Below are positions 35,891 through 47,100 of a stretch of DNA of 64,000 nt, piece after piece. The position numbers and the translations under genes were made by a program. Origin of the DNA: Syngnathus acus (taxonomy: Eukaryota > Chordata > Actinopteri > Syngnathiformes > Syngnathidae); the NCBI RefSeq assembly GCF_901709675.1, contig NC_051091.1, positions 4,622,967 through 4,686,966 on the forward strand, in the 5' to 3' direction. A model generated the notes under the pieces. That model made no database searches. It was not told where the DNA came from and saw only the letters and a program-made list of their open reading frames with translations. Position 1 is the first letter of the stretch. The number at the start of each line of letters is the position of its first letter.

Positions 35891-38800
35891 GTTAGCGAAA
35901 ATCTTCATCGTTTTGTGTACAACCTAGACGTAAAGAACACGATCTACGTTATAAATGATGTACTTCTAGACGTGTGGACTAAAGTGTCAACGATGTTGTA
36001 CCTATACGTGACATGTTGCGTTCTTGTTAAACGAGGCCGAGCTATAAATGACTCCTCAAAAGTGTTTGGCTGTCGCTAGGTTGGATTTGCGGCTAACGTT
36101 AGCCTTGCGGCTAACTTTCGGCCGGTTAGCTTGCTACCTACAGCTGATTGTGTAAACACTTGTTCGTCACCACAAACAAAGGTTTGAAAGTTCAAGCCGT
36201 CGCGTCGTTTATCATTGCTAATGACAAATATACCACGTCGTAGGTTGTTTTGATGAGCAGAGATGTAGGTTAGAGCTGAAAGCATCTGAAGTTTTTATCA
36301 CCGAATTTGATCTGGTAATGCTTGAGTGATATCTTGCTAAACATTAGCTAGGTGATTAGCCGTCTGCTAAAAGTTTAGCGTGGTTGTCTACCAGACAACG
36401 TTTCGAATGTGTCTCTTCGAATCATCACAGTTGCGGTTTTGACCACCCGCGACGTGACTTATGTTGGCGATTGGGAAAGTTGGCGTTGAACCTCGGCAGC
36501 GTCCATCCTCCCCACGAAAGAAATCAGTTAGCGAGCTAGCTCCCATCCGCCGCTGTGTTTGGCAATCCACTTGTTTCAACTCTTTGTCTTGTGAAGTAGC
36601 TCGCGTTGCTCAACACGAGGTATTTGTTGTGAAAGTTTTATCTCCCCTCCTCTACATAAAATCAGATCAAAGCATGTTTACAAACTGACTGACGCAAGGA
36701 AAACAGTCGAACCATAAAGTTTATTGACTGATGCATTCAACTAGTGGTCTTCAAATAGTTAAAAAGACTGACAACAAAAGGACTCAGAGAAAAAAAGTAT
36801 GTAAAAATAACTTTCCCATTTATTTTTTCAAAAGTATTCTACTGCAAGACTCCTCATGAATCACAACTAAGTAACCTTTACCAAACATTACAATGACGGT
36901 TTCGGGATATCATTCTTAAACCTGCTTGCAGATTAACATTGTTTACTTAAATGTGTGATGTTTATTTTTTTTTTTGTTTCATTAACGTTTTTTTGCAAAC
37001 ATACAAAGTTAATCTGTAATTTTGGTTTCAATTGAAAACAAAAAAGTGCTTTTGTTTTTTAAGGTCTAACTCAATGAAATGGTATAATTTTTTTTGTTTT
37101 TTGAAAACACATTGGATTGGGCCCAGTAAATATTTGTCAATTTGTTAGCCTGTTCTCAAACTCAGTCATTCGCTAACTTCAGGTCTATTTGATTCAAAGT
37201 CCTTAACTTTGTTGATTTTCAGGTATCGACTGTCAAGCACCATGAACGTGCTAAATGGATTAAATAGATCTGTAAATAATGCATATACTGTAAAGAAAAG
37301 ATAAATGTGTCATAAAAACAAAAGGCTTTTGTCATTTTTTTGAGGGGGGGGGGGCTTAAAACTATTCTGTTAGAACTAATGAATCATTTCAAATAGTTTC
37401 TTACCAGCCTTTATGCTGATCTGTGGCGCTTTCTTCTGTGTTTAGAGGTAGGGAAGCTGTTACAAGTTCAGAATGGGACACCGCCAAGCACCAACTACAA
37501 TGGGGTAGATGCCATACACGCCTGCAACATCCTTCAGCAGCTCAAAGCTTTGTACGATGAAGCTCAGCTCACAGACATTGTCGTAGAGGTGGACCACGGC
37601 AAGACCTTCTCATGTCACCGGAATGTTCTTGCCGCAATTAGCCCATATTTTAGGTAAATACGTTAAAAAGAAAATACACGCACACACTCTCCTGCATGTG
37701 AATTGCTGATTTTGGTCTTCTCTGCGTCTTCGTGCTCACCAGGTCCATGTTCACGAGTGGCCTTACAGAGAGCAACCAACGGGAGGTCAGAATCGTTGGG
37801 GTGGAATCGGAATCTATGCACCTCGTCTTGGACTATGCCTACACGTCCAGGGTCACGCTCTCAGAGTCCAACGTCCAGGCCCTGTTCACCGCAGCCAGCA
37901 TATTCCAGATCCCTGCCCTGCAGGACCAGTGTGCCCAGTTTATGATCAGTAGGCTGGACCCGCAGAACTGTATTGGGGTTTTCATGTTTGCAGATGCCTA
38001 CGGGCACCAAGAGCTGAAGGAACGTTCTCAAGACTACATCCGCAAAAAGGTCCGTTTAATCGAGCTTGGGAATTTGAGATGCACTGATAGTGTTTCTTAC
38101 CTACGCCAATGCTTTGACTAACGGCTGTAAATGTTGTTCTTTTTTTGGTGGGCGGTGACAGTTCCTGTGTGTTTCAAGAGAGCAAGAGTTTCTCCAGATG
38201 ACCAAGGAGCAGCTGGTCAGCATTTTGAACAATGACGACCTCAACGTGGAGAAAGAAGAACATGTGTACGAGAGCATCATTCGCTGGCTGGAGCACGATC
38301 TGAGCAGGCGCGAGGCTCACCTGGCCGACGTGTTCTCCCAGTGCATTCGTCTGCCATTGCTGGATGACACCTTCCTCAGTCGGATCCCCGCGCCCTTCGC
38401 TTGCGCCCTTTCCCTGTCCAAAGACCCAGTCGAGGCCAAAGCCCGCCTCACCGGCACCAATGGTTGCCCCCAGCGCCTGGGAATGACTGCTTCTGAGATG
38501 GTCATTTGCTTCGATGCCGCTCACAAACACTCAGGAAAGAAGCAGACGGTACCTTGCCTGGACACAGCCACGGGCAGGGTGTTCAAACTCTGCAAACCTC
38601 CCAACGATCTCAGAGAGGTCGGCATCCTGGTGTCCTCGGAAAACGACATCTACATTGCCGGGGGCTACCGACCGAGCAACAGCGAGGTGTGCATTGATCA
38701 TCGAGCTGAGAGCGACTTCTGGCAGTACGAACATGCTGGCAATCGATGGCTACCGCACGCGCCGCTTTTGCGAGCCAGGATCGGCTGCCGACTGGTACAC

Positions 38801-39757
38801 TGTTGCGGGAAGCTCTACGCGTTGGGCGGCAGAGTATACGAAGGTGACGGCCGCAACGCTTTGAAATCGGTCGAATGCTACGACGCCCGGGACAACTGCT
38901 GGACGGCCGTGAGTCCGATGCCGGTGGCCATGGAGTTTCATAGCGCCGTGGAGCACAGAGACCGGATCTACGTCCTCCAAGGTATGTTAAGCCCTCTTAG
39001 TGGGACCAAGGCCTTTTTGCGCACAAGATACTCACAGCGCAGCATTGCTCACATTGGAAATGTATCCTGCCTGGACTTGCTTTTTCATTAAACACTTTTG
39101 GATGGAAGAGAGGGGAGGGGCAAACAACCCTGAAAATGTAACATTTACACTTCAAGCTGCTACATTTCCATGTTGAAATGATGCCAAAGTAAACACACAA
39201 CAAAGTTTCAGTCATCTTAACCCCCCCTCCCTCCCTGAAAAAAAAAAAAAAAGTGAAACTGACCACGAATTGCATTTCCTTATCTCGTCACAGGTGAATA
39301 TTTCTTCTGCTTCGACCCTCGTAAGGACTACTGGAGTCACCTCTCCCCGATGAGCGTACCCCGGAGCCAAGGTCTGGCCGCCCTCTACAAGAACTGCATT
39401 TACTACATTGCCGGCATCTGCAAGAATCACCAGCGCACATTTACTGTGGAGGTCTACGACATTGAGCGCAACAGCTGGAGCCGCAAGAGGGATCTGCCCT
39501 TTGACCAAGCCACCAGCCCCTACATCAAGGCCATGCTGCTGCAAGGCAAGTTGCACCTGTTTGTACGGGCCACGCAGGTCATGGTGGAGGAGCACATCTT
39601 CCGTACCAGCCGCAAGAACTCCCTTTACCAGTATGACGATCAGGCGGACGCATGGACCAAAGTCTACGAGACGCCTGACCGCCTCTGGGATTTGGGCCGC
39701 CATTTTGAATGCGTGGTAGCCAAACTCTATCCACAGTGTCTACAGCGGGTGCTTTGA
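35875..39757 (+). CDS. kbtbd8: kbtbd8, complete spliced coding region (5 exons, 604 aa)
   Basis: KBTBD8 is a substrate adaptor of the CUL3 ubiquitin ligase, known in vertebrates for modifying ribosome-biogenesis factors (TCOF1, NOLC1) during neural crest specification. Coding exons: 35875-35890, 37446-37653, 37743-38049, 38162-38981 and 39294-39757 (1815 nt including TGA, giving 604 residues; human is about 601). All introns are GT-AG and the frame closes exactly. The order is a short N-terminus, BTB (about 48-146; TDIVVEVDHGKTFSCHRNVL), BACK (about 150-255), then Kelch repeats to the end. Recognition is firm: long blocks such as NGCPQRLGMTASEM, FDAAHKHSGKKQTVPCLD, KLCKPPNDLREVGILVS and the C-terminus RLWDLGRHFEC...KLYPQCLQRVL match KBTBD8 as I remember it. 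It is divergent from lrig1 and about 2.8 kb upstream of the SLC16 gene. Confidence 0.97.
35891..37445 (+). other. kbtbd8 intron 1, with GCTAAC/GTTAGC palindromes
   Basis: Its first part is rich in TTAGC/GCTAA words, including the perfect 14-bp palindrome GGCTAACGTTAGCC (36091-36104) and a nearby GGCTAAC...GTTAGC pair. The rest is AT-rich with a G run near 37347-37355. No exon was found in it. Confidence 0.7.
37446..37653 (+). CDS. kbtbd8: kbtbd8 exon 2: N-terminus and start of BTB
   Basis: The acceptor is TGTGTTTAG and the donor GTAAAT. It encodes a variable linker (EVGKLLQVQNGTPPSTNYNG) and then the conserved BTB opening LYDEAQLTDIVVEVDHGKTF and SCHRNVLAAISPYF. Confidence 0.95.
37743..38049 (+). 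CDS. kbtbd8: kbtbd8 exon 3: rest of BTB, start of BACK
   Basis: Begins at CACCAG|G and reads RSMFTSGLTESNQREVRIVG onward to SQDYIRKK. It ends at a weak donor, GTCCGT, before a 112-bp intron. Reading through that intron stays open for 23 codons. Confidence 0.95.
38162..38981 (+). CDS. kbtbd8: kbtbd8 exon 4: BACK and first Kelch repeats
   Basis: Opens with FLCVSREQEFLQMTKEQL (human FLCVTKEQEFLQLTKDQL) and runs to the Kelch blocks IYIAGGYRPSNSEV, LYALGGRVYEGDGRN and KSVECYDARDNCW. The donor is GTATGT. Confidence 0.97.
39294..39757 (+). CDS. kbtbd8: kbtbd8 exon 5: last Kelch repeats and stop
   Basis: The acceptor is CGTCACAG. It reads GEYFFCFDPRKDYWSHLSPM to the terminus LYPQCLQRVL and TGA (39755-39757). 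It includes HLFVRATQVMVEEHIFRTS and RKNSLYQYDD, near-identical to KBTBD8. Confidence 0.97.
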
Positions 39758-42240
39758 AGAAGCTGTGGCCGTGGCTTGTGCTGTGAACCCAATCTGGGAG
39801 GCAGAGGGAGCGGTGCGGTTTTGCCTGCCTTGTGCCTGGTGTTACCTCGGCTTTGCACCACAAAGACCGTTTTTTTTTTTTTGTCTATCTGTTTTCGATA
39901 CGTCTTAAGCGGTCAAACGTTTTTGGGTTTGACAAGATCAAGACCGGGGTGCTTTTAAAAAATTGCAGTATTCCCCCACCACCACCACCTCCTACCCACA
40001 CTGATGCTTGCCCTAGAAAACCGTACAACGAATCATAAGTGCAATTACTCAACTTGTGTCGCTTATTGTTGAGCCACGCTCTTGTCATTTGGTTTGGATA
40101 CATGACCGAGGTTCTACAAAAGCATGTAAACATGGCGTGCACTCCGGAGATATGAATGCTACTTCTCAGCATAAAGTCAAATACTATATATACATACATA
40201 TATAAAAAAAATATATAAACTATATATTCATACGGGTAATATGAATAGCATTGCTCATTATTAGTTTGCCGGCTCTGAGGTTTGTTTGCGCCACCTCCCC
40301 CCCACCCCAACCGCCCTGCAAGTCAAATCTCTGAAGCTCCTTTTTTCTAGGTGACTTATTTTGAAGTCTAGTTGTGATTTACAGTAGGTTTTGAAGCTTG
40401 TATGATATTTTGATGCCCCCCCTTCCCCGCTATTCCTCCACAAGCGACTGTGTGTCAAACAATTCACTGTGTGTGGCTTCTGAGCAGTTTTCATGTTTTG
40501 GTTTTAGATTCCAATTGCTTAGGGGGGGAGGGGGTCTCGTGCCTCCCACCCTTTCAGTCGGTGTCCATTTTGTGTGTCACACATGAGGACAACTTGTGAT
40601 GTTGGAATATTCCCTCTCCACATTGGAGAAATGACAAGAGTGAACTTTGTGTCAACACTAAGTGGGAAGTTCAGACCAACTACCACGCTTACCTCAGAGA
40701 CTTCAGAGCTATTCCATTAGGAGGAGGAGGAGGAAAAAAAAGAAAAGAAAAAAGACTTTTCTGGATGTTTTGTGTTAACGAAGCAACAACATTGAGCTCG
40801 GTTTGGATTGCTTTCTAGAGTTTCATTCTAACCAGTTTTAAAAGGTCAAAACAGCCTTCCACAAAAATGCATTTGCGATCTTGTAATAACTGATCCGGAA
40901 TTTGGAAAGCGTTTTGTTGTAGCAATAATTCCTAGAACTGTGATGAGGCTACATGTCTTTATATGACTTCAGTCAAAGTGCGTTGATTATTTTGTGTGCT
41001 CGTCCGGTATTGAAATTACATTAGTTCCACTGGAGCACGGCTTGGAGCGACATGTCATTTTGTGCAGATCACTCGAGATGCCGACGTGCCTGTGGCCGAA
41101 AGAAAAAGCCTGGGACTCAAAAGTGTCCCTCCTGATGAACAATAGCGGGAAAGTCTTAACTCGGCGTTGCACTGAATGGCTCTCACGTCAACAGATCTGA
41201 ACTGCGAACTCATCTTGAAGAAGCACCTCTGTGAAAAAGGCCACAAATCCGTCTTTACATGCCGCCGCCAGTGGACTAACAGTTGGTGCTGCTTTCATTT
41301 TTCTTTGTTTTTTTTGACAATCTTTTACAGAAGAACTCGTCCCACAGCTACGTGGTGTTTCTCTGCCCGTGTGACATTTTCAGTACATTACTGTCAATTT
41401 TGTCATGCTGGTTCCTGTGTCAGCTTTGCACTACTACACAAGAGTGGCCCACATTCTGAAAGAGCTTCAGCAACCTTATTACAATCAACCCGAAAAAAAT
41501 ATTACATGCTAATTCAGCATTCATTTAAAAAACAACCATGATATTAATACCAGAGGCGTTGACTTTAACGGCTCAGCTCAGAGTTGATGTTAAAGCTTCA
41601 TTCACACAATTTACAGTTGGTAAGTGAGCAATGGGGAACTCTCAGGATTTCTACTGAAACAGTACTGTATTTTTAATTGTTTTTGTGTGTATTATACTGT
41701 ACAATAGGTTTGCTGTACTTGCACAGTTTTTAAACTTCAGTTTCTTTTATAACTTGAAGAGTAGATGTTTTTTGTTGTCTTCAGTACCCCCCCCCCCCCC
41801 CCCCCCCACCCTCTCTCTCTTTGCTTATGTTATTTGCTATTTAGTTTTGGTAGACTAATCCTGCTCTGAGAAGATTGCCTGCACGACTAATACATTTGAA
41901 TTGATTTCCCCCTACACTGTAGTACAGAACCTTCTCACCAAACATAAGCATTGCAGATCAATAAACTAAACATTTTAAATAGCAGTCATGACAGACTGTA
42001 CTACAAGCTATGAAATCTATTGTATGTTGAAGAGCTAGTTCATGGCCCTGGGCTGCAATACAAAGCTCATCTCATCAAATGTTTGTGCATTTAAACTCAA
42101 CTTCTCATGTTTTTCTTTTTCTCTCCACTTTGCTGGTTTGTCTTTTTGGGCTTATGGTTTATAGTGGTTGTTGAGCTCAACTGTGAAATTCACGTTGCAC
42201 ATAACTTGAAAATAAAATAATTAAAAGTGAAACTAAGTTC
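39758..42240 (+). other. kbtbd8: kbtbd8 3' UTR and downstream flank (extent uncertain)
   Basis: Non-coding, with T-rich and AU-rich stretches (TATATA/ATACAT near 40187-40232), a purine tract near 40721-40756, C21 at 41787-41807, and canonical AATAAA signals at 41960-41965 and 42211-42216. The transcript could end at either. I infer the UTR only from the absence of other genes and from these signals. Confidence 0.4.
41787..41807. repeat. C21 homopolymer followed by a CT tract
   Basis: 21 consecutive C residues, then ACC and (CT) repeats. It lies in the presumed 3' flank of kbtbd8. Confidence 0.95.
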
Positions 42241-42303
42241 ATTCATTCTCTGCTCAGTGGAATTCAGAGCTACTTCACTTTGACGTCTCGATATCCGCGG
42301 GGG

Positions 42304-42448
42304 TTGCAACATAGTAACGAGCCCAGTATGACTAAAGGATGCAACGGAAGTCAGAATCTTGTCACCCCCTTTTTTTATCTTCACTGGTCCTAATCCTCTT
42401 CCGGAGGATGCAACATAGTAACGAGCCCACCATGACTAAAGTATGCAA
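42304..42448 (+). repeat. Direct repeat of about 40 bp, two copies
   Basis: TGCAACATAGTAACGAGCCC followed by ATGACTAAAG/TATGCAA occurs at 42304-42344 and again at about 42407-42448, roughly 104 bp apart, with few mismatches. It lies just upstream of the SLC16 first exon. Confidence 0.8.
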
Positions 42449-42477
42449 AAACTACCGGTCTATTATCAAATAACCTA

Positions 42478-42502
42478 CGACCCTCATGAGGATAAGCGGT
42501 TT
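42478..42502 (-). mobile_element. Fragment of a common teleost repeat (reverse orientation)
   Basis: CCTCATGAGGATAAGCGGTT is, from memory, the complement of the abundant fish repeat segment AACCGCTTATCCTCAT..GGG. Only about 25 bp remain. Confidence 0.45.
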
Positions 42503-42559
42503 GGAATGTTTTCAAATGCAGAGAGTAAATGTACTCGGGAAATACTCAAGTACAAGTAC

Positions 42560-42690
42560 TAAAGTACAGGCGGAGCACGTGGTAGCTGGACGCCTGCCCA
42601 CTACTCGCCGGGTGACGCGTGAACGACAAAAGCCGCATTAAGAAAGTTTGAACGACTCACTTTAGTTGTCGCGAATTCTGTCAACAAAAG
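42560..42690 (+). other. Probable non-coding exon 1 and promoter of the SLC16 gene
   Basis: A CpG-bearing segment with an E-box CACGTG (42576-42581) ends at AAAAG|GTAAGC (donor at 42691). The first coding exon begins with an acceptor only 4 bp before its ATG, so an upstream non-coding exon is required; this is the best candidate. A second donor-like GTAAGC at 43437 could mark an alternative first exon. Confidence 0.5.
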
Positions 42691-43228
42691 GTAAGCTCCT
42701 CGCTAAACCAATATTTTCCGGCGACTCGGAAGTGCTGCCCTAAACCGTCTTAAAGTGCAAGTTTGTTTTTCTTTTGTTCATGCACGACTACAGTACGTAT
42801 TATATTCACTCGTGAGATGAGGCGATCAGCGATCGACTTTAATCGTACAGTGTGGCATCACTTTAGGGAATTCTTGAAAACGTATAATGTATATAATTCG
42901 TTTAAATACTACAGTTAAAATAGGTTGCAAGTCAAGTCTCGTTTCCCTGTAATGCAACACGTTACAGTTCCCATTGATCGCTCACTGTCACATGTTGATT
43001 ATTACCAGGTCAAAGATACTTGTGTGCTGTACAGTGTACACAAGTAGTGCGTGAGAAATTCTAAACACACAAGTGATGTAGAACACGAGAGACATGGAAA
43101 GCTGCGAAAGAATTCTCATTGCCCTCAATAGTACGGCAAAACTGTGCACCGGTTGATTTGTGTGCTAGTTAGTGAAGTCAACTAGTCGCGAATGATGTAA
43201 TAGATTCGATTTTTTCCTCAGTACTGTA

Positions 43229-43310
43229 CTACAATAACAACAACAACAATAATAATAACAAGAATAATAATAATAATAACAAGAATACTACTACTAATAA
43301 TAATAATATC
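43229..43310. repeat. AAT/AAC trinucleotide microsatellite in SLC16 intron 1
   Basis: Imperfect runs of ACA, ATA and ACT triplets over about 80 bp. The array is compound and probably length-variable. Confidence 0.85.
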
Positions 43311-43926
43311 CATTCCTAATACATTTCCGTCATTATTTCGGTGTACTCACGGACCAGTTGAGTTTCTTCTTTTTCCTTCTTTCATTCTTGAACGCCTTGG
43401 TTAATTCCTGTCCACGCTGGCCTCCAGCTGCTCCAGGTAAGCGTACCTGCCACGGGCGTTTGCGTGCGCGTCGTAGTTGGCGTACGTGGCGGCTTCCCGA
43501 TCAAAGTTTGACGGGCTTTATGGAAAGTTCTTGCGTTTCAGGATCGTTCGCTGAAGTTTACTTTCTGAGTGGCATCTCAACACACAAGAAGGTTCACATA
43601 ATGTGGCGAAATCACTCAATAAAACAACGTCGATCTCATAAGACACTTGATACGGACATGGTCAAAATACGCCTTGATTACTAATGCGCCCGGGCACTTC
43701 CGGGTCTTTTATACTCAATCACACTAGCCCATGAAACCTTCTAACCAATCAAATCAACGTACTCAAATTATATCTAGTCTAAAGCATATAATTCGTCAAA
43801 AGCAATCATACAACAAAACAACGCCATACCAAGATGATAGACTAACAAAATGAGATATTTTTGAATTAGTCAAGGTTTCTCCGACTTGTGAAATAAATAA
43901 CATGCTTTTTGACTCTCATTAGGAAC

Positions 43927-44143
43927 ATGTCCTCGACACCAACCAATAAGCAGGCCTTGAAACCACCAGATGGTGGCTGGGGTTGGATGGTCGTGATTGG
44001 GGCTCATATTTCCATTGGCTTTGCCTACTCTACACCCAAAGCCCTCTCCATTTTCTTCAAGGATATCCGATCAGACTTGCAAGCCAGCGAGAGTGACATA
44101 GCGTGGATCTCATCTATCATGTTAGCAGCCATGTATGCTGGAG
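43927..44143 (+). CDS. SLC16 transporter coding exon 1
   Basis: The acceptor CTCATTAG lies at 43921-43922, with ATG at 43927 (A at -3). An in-frame TTG upstream is intronic. It encodes [20 protein letters not shown] and TM1 with K38, and ends GGAG|GTGAGT. Confidence 0.92.
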
Positions 44144-47100
44144 GTGAGTCCACCCACTACTCCTCTGGGGTTTGTGGTTTTCTCAGTCAATGTCATAATC
44201 ACATTGTCTAGTAATAAAAAAAAATCTCTGCCTCACCCAACCTTAACTCAAAGAGGCCAAACTGGTGAAATATTTGCCTCATCTGAGTTTCAGGCAATGG
44301 GCTTCATCATATTGTCCTTGGCAATGTCACCAAATGGCGGAAAGCGACAGCGCAAATACATCAGCGGAAGGTCCCACAAACTGGGGTCCCCCCTTCCCCT
44401 CCCCTTCCGAGAGAGACTTGACAGCCTTTTCCAGATAAAACTCTGAGTCAAGGAGTCAAATGATAGGTGAAGTGCAGTATGGAACATACGCGATTGAGAC
44501 AGAGCCTCGCCATTGACCCCCACACATACACAACAATGTGTATCTACTATCTACAACTGTTGCATGTTTGCTGCCTCTATTTGTTGTCGAGATCTGCCTC
44601 CTACCGTCACGAAGGGGTTTACAAAGGAGTAGGTTTCCTGCTTCTCTGGTTTGACAACCCCACTAGTTTAGTTCCAGTCCACTGCTCCACCTCCAATTTG
44701 TTTGTATTGGGCAAAGAGAAAATGCTGCGATGGAAATTAATTAATCTATTCCTTATACAATACCAATGAAGGGTTTCTGTTCAATTCTAAATGTTCAATA
44801 CATTTCACAGGACCGGTGAGCAGCGCGTTGGTCAATCGCTTTGGAAGCCGACCGATAGTTATTGTAGGGGGGCTGATGTGCGGGGCCTCCATGGTCGCGG
44901 CTTCTTTCGGGAACTCCATCGTTTACCTCTACTTGTGCGTTGGAGTCATTGCAGGTACGATATTTTACTACTTTTTTGGTTAGTCACGCTTGCTACTGAC
45001 ATCTTTTCACTCATTTTCCCATTTTGTCTCGCCACAGGCTGTGGACTGGCCTTAAACCTGAATGCATCTATCACCATCATCAGCAAGTATTTTCTGGCCA
45101 AGCGTCCTTTGGCCAATGGTCTCGCAATGGCAGGGAGTCCTGTTTTTTTGTGCTTCCTAGCCCCTTTTAATCAATTTCTACTGGACAAGTTTGGCTGGAG
45201 AGGAAGTCTTCTTATCCTCGGGGCTCTGATGCTCAACTGTTGTGTGGCCGGGGCCTTGATGAGACCCCTCGCTTCCTGTACCTCGTTTCCCGCTCCCCAT
45301 AAAGAAGCGGAGGAGCAGTCTAATAACGCCAACACCAAGCCACTGAAGCAAAGTTGCAGCAGAGGTGCCAAGAACATCTTTGACTGGTCCTTTTTCAAAG
45401 ATCGAGGTTTTCTTATTTACCTCATCGGGAACATCATGTTCATTTTCGGTGCCTACGCACCCATCATGTTCCTGACAGATTACGCCATCAGTCGTGGCGT
45501 TGACCAATACTCGGCAGCGTATCTGCTCTCCATTATGGGCTTTGTGGACATGTTTGTTCGCCCCGGCACAGGCTTGATTGCCAACAGCAAGTGGATCCGA
45601 CCACGAATCCAGTACTTCTTCAGCTTTGCCGTGGTGTTCAATGGCACCTGCCATTTACTCTGTCCACTGATCACCAACTACACCTTTTTGGTGGTGTACG
45701 CCGTATTTTTTGGCGTGGCTTTCGGCATGGTGTTCGCCCTCATCTTTGAGTGCCTGATGGATCTGATGGGAAATCAACGCTTCCCTCGTGCCGTTGGACT
45801 GGTCACCATCATTGAGTGTGTCCCCATGCTGCTGGGACCGCCCACTGCAGGTAACTTAAATCTGCTGACAACCATTATTTAGTCACGTATGTATTGCTAT
45901 GGTGAGTTTCGCAAACAACTTGCTTTCTCAGATCCAAAGTTGAATGGAAAAATTTGACATAATTACTACACGAGAACTAAATCAAATAACACACGTGCTT
46001 CTTGTTTGAGACAGCTCAGCTGTTCCTTTTCTCAGCACAGACGATGTTCTGCCATTGGTCATAGCTAATTGCAAACAGTGCACCCTTTGTTCCACGAGCA
46101 TTAATTGCTGTAATGTCATCCATAAGGGACACTTGAATTCGATCTGGCCCGGAATTTGTGTCTAAATGCAATTCCAAAGAAGTAAATAAGACAAATCAGT
46201 TCCCTCATCGTGCATCGGTTGGTGTCAGCGGTACGGATCGGAGTCCCCAAAACGAAGGCTTTGAATAAGCACTGACGCTGCATAAACTTAATCAGCTGCA
46301 CGCCTCCAAACCTTCTGTGCCGGCCGGCAACCTGAGTTTTAATGAGGTGGAAATTGATAGGCCCCCGGGTTCGTCTGGCGTGACCCTGTTTCGAGGCGCT
46401 CATTTAAAAAGGTGAAATAAATAAGAGGCTCCCTGCACATCTTGCATTCTCCTCCAGAGGGCACAATTATTGCCTCCACCCTGACATGTCTTCTTGTTAT
46501 GGTTCCGCCAAACCTTTGGGTCAAGTCAATTAGCGATAATGCGGGTAAGTCCCTTTAATGAGCTTTTGCTTTTGGCTATCTAATGATGCTCCACCCTGTA
46601 AGTCAGTGGACCTGCGTCGTATTTAAACTGGACTATGCTTGGTACAAAAGGTGACAATGCCAGATGGACCCCATTAAGACTTTGCCCCTTTTAATGGGCA
46701 TGGCGGTCACTTGTGTGCATTCACCATATGACAGCTATCAATCTGATGACGCAAATCTAGCTGTCACAGTGAAAAGTTCTCCACTTTGGACAAATAGACA
46801 ATCTGCTCAGTTTAAAGATGGTTCACTTTATGCATCATCTTTTTTTTGCTACTTTGATTCAATGCACATACACACACTGAAAGCGAGACCGATAGTCATC
46901 TGTCAGTTGATCCACATCTGAAGTTGGAAGCGTCAAATGATTCCAAAGGCACATTTGTCCTTTTTTTCTCTGAGAAGGGCCTTTCTTCTGATTTGTTTTG
47001 GTGGCAGCTGTCAAAATTGCCTTTTTGGCCCCCTCTCAATTTAAAGCTTGCTTTGTTTCTAGCGCACCTTTATGAATTCATTCAGGTCGCGTTGTGCTGC

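Noticed and set aside
38174-38980. Long frames on the minus strand and other frames across the kbtbd8 exons
   Set aside because: Shadows of the real coding strand; their composition mirrors the Kelch exons.
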